Below, in pieces: positions 22,552 through 29,942 of a stretch of 55,126 nt of DNA. The notes under the pieces are model-generated. The model was not told the origin of the DNA. It worked only from the letters and a program-made list of their open reading frames with translations, and did no database searches. A program made the position numbers and the translations under genes. Each line of letters begins with the position of its first letter. Positions within the stretch are counted from its first letter, which is position 1. The stretch comes from CAYHSW01 sp964431075 (GTDB taxonomy: Bacteria > Patescibacteriota > Microgenomatia > JAMCZE01), in NCBI GenBank assembly GCA_964431075.1, contig CAYSID010000003.1:1-55126 (forward strand). Reading direction: 5' to 3'.

Positions 22552-23496
22552 ATGGTTAAAGTTATTAAACCTCAAGCCCTTAAGGCCGGCGATACCATTG
22601 CCCTTATCACTCCGTCGGAGCCCGTGACTCGGGTTGAGGTGGAAAAAACCGCAAGGTTTTTAGAAAAGAACGGATACAAAGTAAAGCTTGGCACCCATAT
22701 TTATAAAGCGATTGGTGATTATGTTGCCGGAATGCCGGCAGAACGAGCGAATGATTTTAATTGGGCCTTTTCCGATGATGAGATTAGGGCGGTTTTTACA
22801 GTGGTCGGGGGGATGGGAGCATCACAAATTTTGGATCAAATAATTTTTGATTTGGTAATTCAAAACCCAAAGATTTTTGTGGGTTATTCCGATACCACCA
22901 CTTTACAGCTGGCAATCTTTGCCAAAACCGGCCTAATTACCTTTTATGGACCTAACGCCTCTTCCCTGCCCGATTTTCGCTCTGGTGGTTATACGATGAA
23001 TAATTTTTGGCGGATGTTAACCTCAAAAGACGATAAAATTTTAATTAAACCCCAGTCGGTTTGGCAGGAGGTTCGGTCCGGATCGGCAGAGGGAATTTTA
23101 TTTGGCGGCAATCTAAGTTGTTTGTGTAAGCTTTTGGGGACAAGATTTGATCCTCTCGCCGGACTTGACCAAAAATATCTGTTGTTTTGGGAAGAGGATT
23201 ACGAACAGTTTAGCGAGATTGCCAGGAATTTGTGGCAGTTGCGGAATACGGGATTTTTAGAAAAGGTTGCCGGCATGATAATCGGAAAACTGACCGCGGT
23301 GGCGGAAAAAGATTACCAGGATTTTCCTCCCAAAAAAGATTTAATAAGGCAGGTAACGGAGACATACGATTTCCCTGTTCTTTATGGGGTTGATTTTGGT
23401 CATGAAGTTCCTAAAGCCACTATTCCTATCGGCGTTAAAGCTTTTATGGACACTAAAGAACGCAAACTGGAAATTTTAGAACCCGGAGTAATTTAA
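22552..23496 (+). CDS. S66 family peptidase (LD-carboxypeptidase/MccF type)
   Basis: S66 enzymes cut the L-Lys/mDAP-D-Ala bond of murein tetrapeptides or related amide bonds (MccF inactivates microcin C). The 314-residue product has VGYSDTT with the serine nucleophile near residue 114. FWEEDYEQ supplies the catalytic glutamate and GVDFGHEVPKATIPIG the histidine. The N terminus KPQALKAGDTIALITPSEPV and YVAGMPAERANDFNWAF are family hallmarks. Placement after two ATP-grasp ligases suggests a role in peptide cross-bridge or precursor recycling. LdcA and MccF functions cannot be separated from sequence alone. Confidence 0.85.
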   Translation: MVKVIKPQALKAGDTIALITPSEPVTRVEVEKTARFLEKNGYKVKLGTHIYKAIGDYVAGMPAERANDFNWAFSDDEIRAVFTVVGGMGASQILDQIIFDLVIQNPKIFVGYSDTTTLQLAIFAKTGLITFYGPNASSLPDFRSGGYTMNNFWRMLTSKDDKILIKPQSVWQEVRSGSAEGILFGGNLSCLCKLLGTRFDPLAGLDQKYLLFWEEDYEQFSEIARNLWQLRNTGFLEKVAGMIIGKLTAVAEKDYQDFPPKKDLIRQVTETYDFPVLYGVDFGHEVPKATIPIGVKAFMDTKERKLEILEPGVI

Positions 23497-23500
23497 CCTC

Positions 23501-23530
23501 TTGACTTCGGTCTTTATTTGATTTTAATAT
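23501..23530 (+). promoter_or_regulatory. Promoter for the small gene before the polymerase
   Basis: TTGACT (23501-23506) and TAATAT (23525-23530), 18 bases apart. The ATG at 23540 follows the -10 by 9 bases, predicting a leader of a few bases. Confidence 0.5.
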
Positions 23531-23539
23531 GGTTATTAT

Positions 23540-23755
23540 ATGGTAGTAAAAGTTCTTTTCGATCGGCAGCCTCTCGAGCTTGCCTACGCAGGAAAGAGTA
23601 TAAAAATTACTCAAGTCGGGTTGCACCATAAGTATTACGAAGGTCGGGTTTTACATCACGTTTTTTCGGTCTGTTCCGAAACCGCGTTTTATCGGTTAAA
23701 TTTAAACACGGAAAATTTGATTTGGTCTCTGGAGGATTATGAACTTCAACAATAG
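23540..23755 (+). CDS. Small protein overlapping the Y-family polymerase gene
   Basis: A 71-residue protein beginning MVVKVLFDRQPLELAYAGK and containing VGLHHKYYEGRVLHHVFSV and FYRLNLNTENLIWSLEDY. It resembles small proteins of the DUF6504 type found next to translesion polymerase genes. That match is from memory and is tentative. The pattern of alternating strands suggests a compact beta domain. It overlaps the polymerase gene by 17 bases and shares its promoter, so it probably acts in the same DNA-damage tolerance pathway. Confidence 0.55.
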   Translation: MVVKVLFDRQPLELAYAGKSIKITQVGLHHKYYEGRVLHHVFSVCSETAFYRLNLNTENLIWSLEDYELQQ

Positions 23756-24941
23756 CCAGCCACGAATAATGCATATTGATTTTAATTCCTGTTTTGCCTC
23801 CATTGAACAACAGGCTAACCCTTTTTTGAGAGGTAAACCCACGGTCGTTGCTGCGTACGCCACTAACCGGGGTTGTGTTTTAGCGGCTTCCAGAGAAGCC
23901 AAAGCTTTAGGCATTAAAACCGGGATGCGGATTTTTGAAGCCAAAAATATTTATCCAAGAATTATCGTTTTACCAAGTGACCCGGACAAATATCGCGAGG
24001 TTCACAGGCAGTTAAAAAATTTATTGTCAACTTATTCGGATAAAGTCAACCCCAAGTCCATCGATGAGTTTTCTGTGGAATTTTATGATAATCCCACTAA
24101 ACACGCTTTAGAAATTAAACAAAGAATTAGGGATGAAATTGGTGAATTTTTGACAGTTTCTATTGGCATTTCCACTAACCGGTATTTAGCAAAAGTCGCT
24201 TCAAATTTAAAAAAACCGGATGGCCTTGAAGAAATAAATGCGACTAACTTTTTAGAAGTTTTTTCTAAACTAAAATTAACGGATTTAACGGGAATAAAAA
24301 GTCAAAATGCCAAACGGTTAATTATTAACGGGGTTTATTCGGTGGTTGATTTTTACAACGCTGACCCACAGGTTTTGAAAACTGCTTTTGGTGGTATTGA
24401 CGGGTATTATTGGCATTTGCGGTTGCATGGCTTTGAAGTTGACGAGTTTGAGGTTGTCCGGAAAACTTTTGGTAACTCGTATGCTTTACCTGAACCATTT
24501 TATTTATTTTCCGATCTGACGCCAATTATTCAAAAATTGGTTGACAAAACATCTTTTCGGTTACGAACGGCGGGCTATTTGGCGCGGGGAATTCATTTGG
24601 GAATAAGTTACAGAGATCATTCTTATTGGCATAAAGGTAGGATGTTGCCGCAAGCTATTTTTGCGACCAAGGATGTTTTTAGAGAAGTCTATAAATTATT
24701 AGAAATTGCTGGGGAGAATGGACCAGTTAGAGAATTAGATGTCTCGGTTTTTAATCTTGAATCAAAAAAATTTTTGCAACTGGATCTCGAAAACCAAACG
24801 TTGTCAAAACTTAATCTTGTTGCTGCCGTCGATAAAATTAATAACCGGTATGGCATGTTCACTCTGACTTCCGCCGCCCAGTTAACCGCAAAATCTCTCG
24901 TCCCCGACCGCATTGCCTTTGGGGGAGTGAGGGAGATTTAA
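23739..24941 (+). CDS. Y-family DNA polymerase (Pol IV/DinB-like)
   Basis: A 400-residue translesion polymerase. The palm motif is MHIDFNSCFASIEQQANP with the first catalytic aspartate near residue 13. The second acidic site is SIDEFSVEF near residue 108. GISTNRYLAKVASNLKKPDGL matches the conserved ISxNKxLAKxASxxxKPxG element, and a little-finger domain covers about 235-360. It overlaps the small upstream gene by 17 bases. Absence of a beta-clamp binding sequence could not be judged. Error-prone bypass synthesis is expected from the family. Confidence 0.88.
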   Translation: MNFNNSQPRIMHIDFNSCFASIEQQANPFLRGKPTVVAAYATNRGCVLAASREAKALGIKTGMRIFEAKNIYPRIIVLPSDPDKYREVHRQLKNLLSTYSDKVNPKSIDEFSVEFYDNPTKHALEIKQRIRDEIGEFLTVSIGISTNRYLAKVASNLKKPDGLEEINATNFLEVFSKLKLTDLTGIKSQNAKRLIINGVYSVVDFYNADPQVLKTAFGGIDGYYWHLRLHGFEVDEFEVVRKTFGNSYALPEPFYLFSDLTPIIQKLVDKTSFRLRTAGYLARGIHLGISYRDHSYWHKGRMLPQAIFATKDVFREVYKLLEIAGENGPVRELDVSVFNLESKKFLQLDLENQTLSKLNLVAAVDKINNRYGMFTLTSAAQLTAKSLVPDRIAFGGVREI

Positions 24942-24953
24942 TTTGATTTTTTG

Positions 24954-24962
24954 TGATACAAT
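24954..24962 (+). promoter_or_regulatory. Extended -10 for the 24969 gene
   Basis: TGATACAAT ends 6 bases before the ATG at 24969; transcription should start on the A of that ATG. Confidence 0.65.
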
Positions 24963-24968
24963 TAATCT

Positions 24969-25172
24969 ATGAATAAAGCAAGAAATTTAACATCGATTTC
25001 TAAAAAGTATGGCCAAGGTTATGTGGCGCGCTTTTTAGGGAGTAATAAGATTTTAGCTTTTGCAAAAAAGGCTGACAGTTTGATGGAAAAAATAAAGGAG
25101 AAAAAAGAGTTTAAAGAAAATAAACTGGTCATAAGTTGGATCCCCAAATTCGGCCAAAGTTATGCTTTCTAA
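24969..25172 (+). CDS. Small basic protein of unknown function
   Basis: A 67-residue lysine-rich protein beginning MNKARNLTSISKKYGQGYVARF. A predicted helix with repeated lysine and glutamate (EKIKEKKEFKENK) follows. No family was recognised. It overlaps the following retropepsin-like gene by 11 bases and has its own leaderless-type promoter, so the two are almost certainly co-expressed. The small-plus-enzyme pairing recalls a toxin-antitoxin layout, but nothing else supports that. Confidence 0.6.
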   Translation: MNKARNLTSISKKYGQGYVARFLGSNKILAFAKKADSLMEKIKEKKEFKENKLVISWIPKFGQSYAF

Positions 25173-25569
25173 ATTCCCCTATGTTTATGCCGAAGTTGAG
25201 CGCTTCGGTCGTTTGTTTTATCCCGTTATCACCCTTGATGTTGAAACAATTTTTGGTTGGAAAAAGTTTGATTTTCTTGTCGATACCGGAGCCGATGCCA
25301 CAACTTTTCCGGCAACAATTTTACCCTATCTGGGAATTGAAAAAACTAAATTAAAAAAGAGTAAAACTTTGGGGGTTGGGGGGATTTCTGTTATCACCTA
25401 TGATGCCAAGATTAAAATTAAGATATTAGATAAGATTGTCAATATTGAGTCATCAATAACTTTTGACCGTGGAACCCCCTTTCTTTTAGGTCGCAAAGAT
25501 ATTTTTGAAGAAAAATTTAATTTAACCTTAGATTCTAAAAATAAACAAACGATTATTAGTGAAAACTAA
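25162..25569 (+). CDS. Retropepsin-like aspartic protease
   Basis: A 135-residue protein with one catalytic motif FLVDTGADATTFP (D41-T-G-A), followed by GVGGISVITYDAKIKIKIL and FLLGRKDIFEEKFNLTLD. This is the single-domain retropepsin layout, which acts as a dimer with one aspartate from each chain. Similar cellular proteases exist in many bacteria (for example the SpoIIGA/TIGR02281 and DUF1758-like groups), with mostly unknown substrates. There is no membrane segment, so it is probably cytosolic. It overlaps the small basic protein gene upstream. Confidence 0.75.
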   Translation: MLSKFPYVYAEVERFGRLFYPVITLDVETIFGWKKFDFLVDTGADATTFPATILPYLGIEKTKLKKSKTLGVGGISVITYDAKIKIKILDKIVNIESSITFDRGTPFLLGRKDIFEEKFNLTLDSKNKQTIISEN

Positions 25570-25626
25570 ATCAGAGTTTTACCCTTTGGGGAGTTTAAAG
25601 AAACTAAAAAAGTATGGCTGATTTTC

Positions 25627-25635
25627 TGATATAAT
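25627..25635 (+). promoter_or_regulatory. Extended -10 for the HD-domain gene
   Basis: TGATATAAT ends 7 bases before the ATG at 25643; a consensus TATAAT with TG extension. Confidence 0.65.
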
Positions 25636-25642
25636 ATATCAA

Positions 25643-26218
25643 ATGGATGATCTTATTTTACGGTTTCGATCACATGTAATTGAAGCCTCAAAAAACCCAA
25701 ACTTTATTCACCATAAGTGGTTTGTCAAATATCATTTGGAAATTGTGGAAAAAATTGCTTCGGAGTTGTGCAAAATTTATCCTTTAGCTGATAAAAATTT
25801 GGTTAAAGTCCTCGTTTGGCTTCATGATTACGGAAAAATTTTAGATTTTGATAACCAATACGCAACGACTTTGTCTAAAGGAAAAGATAAACTCATTGAA
25901 TTAGGATTTACGCAAGAATTTGCCGAAAAAGCCGTTTCATACGTTGAAATTATCGATAGCAAGTCACAAATAAGTTCGGAGTCAACCCCGGTTGAAGTTA
26001 AAATAATTTCCTCAGCGGATGGCGCTTCCCATTTAATCGGCCCCTTCTTTTCTCTTTGGTGGTACGAGAATAACAATAAACCGTTTGAAGAGTTAATGGC
26101 CGATAACGTTGTGAAGGCAATAAAAGATTGGGATAAAAAAATTGTTTTGCCGGAAGTTCGCAAAGCTTTTCAAAAAAGACACGATTTTCTCCTGGAACAG
26201 TGTGGAAACTCCTCTTGA
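25643..26218 (+). CDS. HD-domain protein, probable metal-dependent phosphohydrolase
   Basis: A 191-residue protein with an HD fold. KWFVKYHLEIVEKIASEL gives the first metal histidine (H31), VLVWLHDYGKILDF the HD pair (H61, D62), and the later aspartate lies in SSADGASHL. HD proteins hydrolyse phosphate esters such as nucleotides, often in nucleotide pools or signalling. No second domain is attached, so the substrate is open. It is preceded by a consensus extended -10 and followed by the copper operon promoter, and is probably a single-gene unit. Confidence 0.75.
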   Translation: MDDLILRFRSHVIEASKNPNFIHHKWFVKYHLEIVEKIASELCKIYPLADKNLVKVLVWLHDYGKILDFDNQYATTLSKGKDKLIELGFTQEFAEKAVSYVEIIDSKSQISSESTPVEVKIISSADGASHLIGPFFSLWWYENNNKPFEELMADNVVKAIKDWDKKIVLPEVRKAFQKRHDFLLEQCGNSS

Positions 26219-26243
26219 CAAATAATTTTATTTAACCTATCCT
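26215..26243 (+). promoter_or_regulatory. Promoter of the copper operon
   Basis: Perfect TTGACA (26215-26220), a 17-base spacer and TATCCT (26238-26243). Unlike most promoters here it leaves a short leader with a G-rich ribosome-binding tract before the ATG at 26256. Confidence 0.72.
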
Positions 26244-26258
26244 AGGGGGGAGGGTATG
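26236..26258 (+). promoter_or_regulatory. Candidate CsoR operator over the -10 and start region
   Basis: CCTATCCTAGGGGGGAGGGT followed by ATG. A G-tract flanked by TATCC and GGGTAT resembles the pseudo-palindromic G/C tracts bound by CsoR-type repressors. It covers the -10 and the ribosome-binding tract, so binding would block expression. Inferred from family knowledge. Confidence 0.5.
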
Positions 26259-26513
26259 AGGCACCAACACCGATCCACAAATTTAAACAAGGATGTTGTT
26301 ACAAGATTAAATATTGCTCATGGGCATTTGGGAAAAGTGACCAAGATGGTTGCCGACGGGGATTATTGTCTTGATGTTATTCAACAGATTCAAGCGGTTC
26401 GTGCAGCGCTGGCTAAAACAGAAACTATCCTTTTAGCCAACCATCTAAAGACTTGTGTTGATGATAAAAATATCGATGAAGTTATAAAAGTTTTTGAAAA
26501 AGGCCAAAAATGA
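26256..26513 (+). CDS. csoR: CsoR/RcnR-type metal-sensing repressor
   Basis: A 85-residue all-helical repressor that in this family releases DNA when Cu(I) binds. The copper ligands fit the C-H-C pattern: C38 in GDYCLDVI, H63 and C67 in LANHLKTCV. The N terminus MRHQHRST adds further histidines, and RLNIAHGHLGKVTKM is the usual basic helix that meets DNA. It heads a three-gene copper operon, overlaps the next gene by 4 bases (ATGA), and sits behind a promoter whose -10 is embedded in a G-rich operator candidate, so it should repress itself and the transporters. Confidence 0.88.
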   Translation: MRHQHRSTNLNKDVVTRLNIAHGHLGKVTKMVADGDYCLDVIQQIQAVRAALAKTETILLANHLKTCVDDKNIDEVIKVFEKGQK

Positions 26514-27847
26514 ATAAAATAAAGGTGGACATCAAAGGTATGCATTGCCGCTCGTGCGAGCTCTTGGTTGAAGACGAATTAAAGAAAATTCGTAATATTA
26601 AACGGGTCGAGGTTGATAGCCAAAATGGGACGGCGGAAATAGCGTACGAAGGGCAATTAACCAACAAAGATATTGAAAACGCCGTTGTCTGCGCCGGTTA
26701 CACTTTGGGTAAGGATGAAAAACCCTATTTTTCCAAAAATCCCCGGGACTACCGCGATTTAGCCATTGCCGGGTTTATTGTCCTGGCTTTATTTTTGGCA
26801 GTCAAAGCCCTTGGGATTTTCGATCTTAGTTTAACTTCATCCGATAACTACCATAGTCTGCCCGCGGTCTTTCTTATTGGGATAACCGCCGGATTTTCCA
26901 CTTGCATGGCCCTTGTTGGCGGTTTGGTTCTTGGGGCCTCGGCAAAATACGCAAAAGAAAACCCGACGGCTTCTCCGTTACAAAAATTTAAACCCCATTT
27001 GCTTTTTAATTTAGGTCGGATTATCTCTTACACCATTTTGGGCGCGGCTATTGGCTTTTTAGGCGCTTTTTTCCAAGTATCTTCTTTCGCTTTAGGGGTA
27101 ATAATTATTACCGCGGGGGTTATCATGCTATTGTTGGGGGCCCAGTTGATTGAAATTTTTCCGTTTTTGAAAGGTTTTTCCTTGGTTTTACCTAAAAGTC
27201 TTAATCAGCGGTTGGGGCTGAAAGAACAGAGCCCGGCCATGATGGGAGCGATGACCTTTTTTCTCCCGTGTGGTTTTACCCAGGCGATGCAATTGTTCAC
27301 GATTACATCAGGAAGCGCCTTGACCGGAGCTTTGACGATGGGGACTTTTGCTCTTGGAACAACCCCCGGGCTTTTGGGGGTCGGTGGTTTAACTTCTGTT
27401 GTCAAAGGGACGGTCGCGCGATTATTTTTCAAAGGGGCGGGGATTGTGGTTATTCTTTTTGCCGTGTCTAATCTCTCGAGCGGGTACAATTTGATAGGAG
27501 TCGATGTTTTTGGCGAAATGGCCACAGTCTTTGGCCCGCCCCCGACTCGGGTTGGGATCGAGGCAAACCCCAAAATTCAAAATGGTTTTCAGGTTATAAA
27601 TATGGACCAGATTGGAAACGGGTATTCGCCAAATAATTTCGTCGTCCGCCGGGGGGTTCCGGTACGCTGGATAATTAATTCCAGAAATCCAAACAGCTGC
27701 GCTTCAAGTATTGTTATGCAAAAGTACAGTATCCGCAAAACTCTAAATCCCGGCGAAAATATCATTGAGTTTACCCCCACAGAACCGGGAGTAATTAAGT
27801 TCAGCTGTTCCATGGGGATGTACGGCGGGACGTTTTATGTCAAATAA
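26510..27847 (+). CDS. Three-domain copper protein: HMA, DsbD-like membrane core, cupredoxin
   Basis: A 445-residue fusion. Residues 1-70 are an HMA metal-binding domain with GMHCRSC (C13, C16). Residues 75-335 hold about seven membrane segments of the DsbD_2/TauE-SafE type. The paired cysteines are FSTCMALVGG (C132) and FLPCGFTQAM (C254). Residues 345-445 are a cupredoxin-like domain with PNSCASSI and FSCSMGMYGG as likely copper ligands. The layout suggests that copper is taken from the cytosolic HMA domain, passed through the membrane core by its cysteine pair and received outside by the cupredoxin. This is inference from domain order. It lies between csoR and copA and overlaps both. Confidence 0.8.
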   Translation: MNKIKVDIKGMHCRSCELLVEDELKKIRNIKRVEVDSQNGTAEIAYEGQLTNKDIENAVVCAGYTLGKDEKPYFSKNPRDYRDLAIAGFIVLALFLAVKALGIFDLSLTSSDNYHSLPAVFLIGITAGFSTCMALVGGLVLGASAKYAKENPTASPLQKFKPHLLFNLGRIISYTILGAAIGFLGAFFQVSSFALGVIIITAGVIMLLLGAQLIEIFPFLKGFSLVLPKSLNQRLGLKEQSPAMMGAMTFFLPCGFTQAMQLFTITSGSALTGALTMGTFALGTTPGLLGVGGLTSVVKGTVARLFFKGAGIVVILFAVSNLSSGYNLIGVDVFGEMATVFGPPPTRVGIEANPKIQNGFQVINMDQIGNGYSPNNFVVRRGVPVRWIINSRNPNSCASSIVMQKYSIRKTLNPGENIIEFTPTEPGVIKFSCSMGMYGGTFYVK

Positions 27848-29942
27848 AATAAATCTGTACCTGACCGGAATGCATTGCTCGTCTTGCGCAAGACTTATTG
27901 AACTGTCCTTAATTAAAACGTCGGGAGTGATATCCGCGAACGTTAATTTTGGAACGGAGAAGGCCGCTGTTACCTTTGATCCGGATCAGACAAATGTAGA
28001 CAATCTGGTTAGAGTTATTAAAGATGCGGGATACAACGCTTCAACCTCTGATGAAAAGAAAAATAATGAAATGGGCAGTCAGAAAAAATTATTATTATTT
28101 AGTTTGCTGTTTTCGTTACCCCTCGGGATCTTTATGTTTATTGATTTCCCGTATAAGACCGTTTTGGCATTTATTTTAGCCACTCCGGTGCAATTTTTAG
28201 CAGGTCGTGGCTTTTATAAAGGGGCTTGGGCGGCACTGCGAATGAAAACATTTAATATGGATTCGTTAATTACCATCGGTTCGTCGGTGGCTTATTTTAC
28301 TGGTTTTTTTGAAACCTCGGCGTTTTTAATTACTTTCGTTGTTTTGGGTAAATTTTTAGAGGCCAAGGCTAAAGGCCAAACCTCCGAAGCGATCAAAAAA
28401 CTGATGGATTTAATGCCAAAAATGGCCCGGAACATTAACAAAGGCGATATCGTTTTGGTTAAGCCCGGAGAACGAATTCCGGCTGACGGCATTATTGTCA
28501 AGGGTCACTCAATACTGGACGAGTCAATGATTACCGGAGAAAGCCTGCCTGTCGCGAAAACGGAGGGTGATATGGTCATCGGCGGAACCATGAATAAAAC
28601 CGGAAGTTTTGAATTTAGGGCGACGAGGGTCGGTTCGGAAACAACTTTGTCGCAGATTATTAGATTAGTCGAAGATGCCCAGGAATCAAAAGCCCCGATT
28701 CAGGATTTTGCTGACCGGGTTTCCGCTTATTTTGTTCCCGCGGTTATCGGTATTGCCGTTTTAACTTTTGTGGTTTGGTATTTTTTTCTTGGGGCCGGTT
28801 TAACTTTTTCCGTCCTAACTTTTACTTCGGTTATCGTAATTGCCTGTCCCTGCGCCATGGGTTTGGCTACCCCGACGGCGATCATGGTGGGAACTGGCCG
28901 GGGAGCGCAACTTGGTATTTTGATAAAAGGCGGGGAGCCATTGGAAAAAGCGTGTAAGGTAAAGACTATTGTTTTTGATAAAACGGGAACCATTACAAAT
29001 GGCAAACCCGTGGTAACAGATGTTGCCGGCGACGTCCTGCAAATTGCCGCCTCTCTTGAAAAACATTCGGAACATCCGCTGGCGGAAGCCATTGTTAAAA
29101 AAGCCGAAGGGTTAAAATTATTCGAGGTTACTGATTTTAAGGCAATTCCGGGAGTTGGGGTTGAGGGGGTAATAAATAATAAGAAATATTTTTTCGGCAG
29201 AGGAAAAACGTCGATGGAATTAAAAATAATGGAAAAAGACCTGCCTGCCGGCAGGCAGGTTTTGGGATCAATAACCGTGATGGACACTGTAAGAGAAGCC
29301 TCCAAAGAAGCAATCCAAAAATTACATAAAATGGGAATAGAAACCTGGATGATTACGGGTGATAATAAAAAGACCGCCGAGGCAATCGCCAAACAAGTAG
29401 GAATAACAAATGTTATGGCGGAAGTGATGCCGGAAGGGAAAGCAGAAGCCATTAAAAATTTAAAATTAAAAATTAAAAATTCGTGTGTGGCTATGATTGG
29501 CGACGGGATAAACGACGCACCGGCGCTGGCGCAGGCGGATCTTGGAATCGCCATGGGATCCGGGACGGATGTGGCTGTGGAAGCGGGGGAAATAGTTATC
29601 GTCAAAAATGATCTTCGCGATGTGGTTAACGCGATTGAATTATCCAGGGAGACGGTGGGTAAAATTAAACAAAATATGTTTTTTGCCCTGTTTTACAATG
29701 TGATGGGGATTCCCATTGCCGCGCGGGTTTTTATGTTTGCCGAATTGATTTTAAAACCGGAGTTGGCCGGCCTGGCGATGGCTCTAAGTTCCGTATCCGT
29801 TGTCGGTAATTCTTTACTTCTTCGCGGTTTCAAGCCGGGCCAGAAAAATTATATTTCTTCTTACGCGCCAGTTGCCATGATCGCCGCTTTTACCCTCCTG
29901 TTTATCCAATTTGCCAGATTTAGTTCTGTTATAATGAAATGA
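27837..29942 (+). CDS. copA: Copper-exporting P-type ATPase CopA, with in-frame repeat insertions
   Basis: A 701-residue P1B-type ATPase that pumps Cu(I) out of the cytosol. It has one HMA domain (C14-x-x-C17), the actuator TGES, the transmembrane CPC at 337-339, and the phosphorylation site D381KTGT. SEHPLAEAI (HP motif), GDGINDAPALAQ and C-terminal YN and MxxS residues follow. Two repeats are carried in frame: a CCTGCC palindrome read as LPAGRQ (about residues 469-474), and AT-rich words read as NLKLKIKNS just before the hinge. Both lie in surface parts of the soluble loop. The start overlaps the preceding gene by 11 bases. Confidence 0.93.
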   Translation: MSNKINLYLTGMHCSSCARLIELSLIKTSGVISANVNFGTEKAAVTFDPDQTNVDNLVRVIKDAGYNASTSDEKKNNEMGSQKKLLLFSLLFSLPLGIFMFIDFPYKTVLAFILATPVQFLAGRGFYKGAWAALRMKTFNMDSLITIGSSVAYFTGFFETSAFLITFVVLGKFLEAKAKGQTSEAIKKLMDLMPKMARNINKGDIVLVKPGERIPADGIIVKGHSILDESMITGESLPVAKTEGDMVIGGTMNKTGSFEFRATRVGSETTLSQIIRLVEDAQESKAPIQDFADRVSAYFVPAVIGIAVLTFVVWYFFLGAGLTFSVLTFTSVIVIACPCAMGLATPTAIMVGTGRGAQLGILIKGGEPLEKACKVKTIVFDKTGTITNGKPVVTDVAGDVLQIAASLEKHSEHPLAEAIVKKAEGLKLFEVTDFKAIPGVGVEGVINNKKYFFGRGKTSMELKIMEKDLPAGRQVLGSITVMDTVREASKEAIQKLHKMGIETWMITGDNKKTAEAIAKQVGITNVMAEVMPEGKAEAIKNLKLKIKNSCVAMIGDGINDAPALAQADLGIAMGSGTDVAVEAGEIVIVKNDLRDVVNAIELSRETVGKIKQNMFFALFYNVMGIPIAARVFMFAELILKPELAGLAMALSSVSVVGNSLLLRGFKPGQKNYISSYAPVAMIAAFTLLFIQFARFSSVIMK
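29240..29259. repeat. 20-bp GC palindrome inside copA
   Basis: A perfect palindrome, CCTGCCTGCC followed by GGCAGGCAGG, translated as part of DLPAGRQV. It is the same element as the intergenic copy at 4223-4242. Confidence 0.88.
29451..29482. repeat. AT-rich repeat inside copA
   Basis: Tandem AATTTAAAATTAAAAATT-type words in frame, translated as KNLKLKIKNS. It parallels the KLKIQNS insertion in map. Confidence 0.65.
29927..29935 (+). promoter_or_regulatory. Extended -10 for the histidine phosphatase gene
   Basis: TGTTATAAT ends 7 bases before the ATG at 29943, inside the last codons of copA. Confidence 0.62.

Noticed and set aside
24969..25569. Toxin-antitoxin pair
   Set aside because: The overlap and small size fit, but the second gene is a retropepsin-like protease and the first has no antitoxin fold. 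Recorded only as an unexplained pair.
28727..29605. Long minus-strand open frame of 292 residues opposite copA
   Set aside because: It is antisense to the conserved CPC, DKTGT and GDGIND region of copA and has a low-complexity Ser/Pro/Ile composition typical of a shadow frame.
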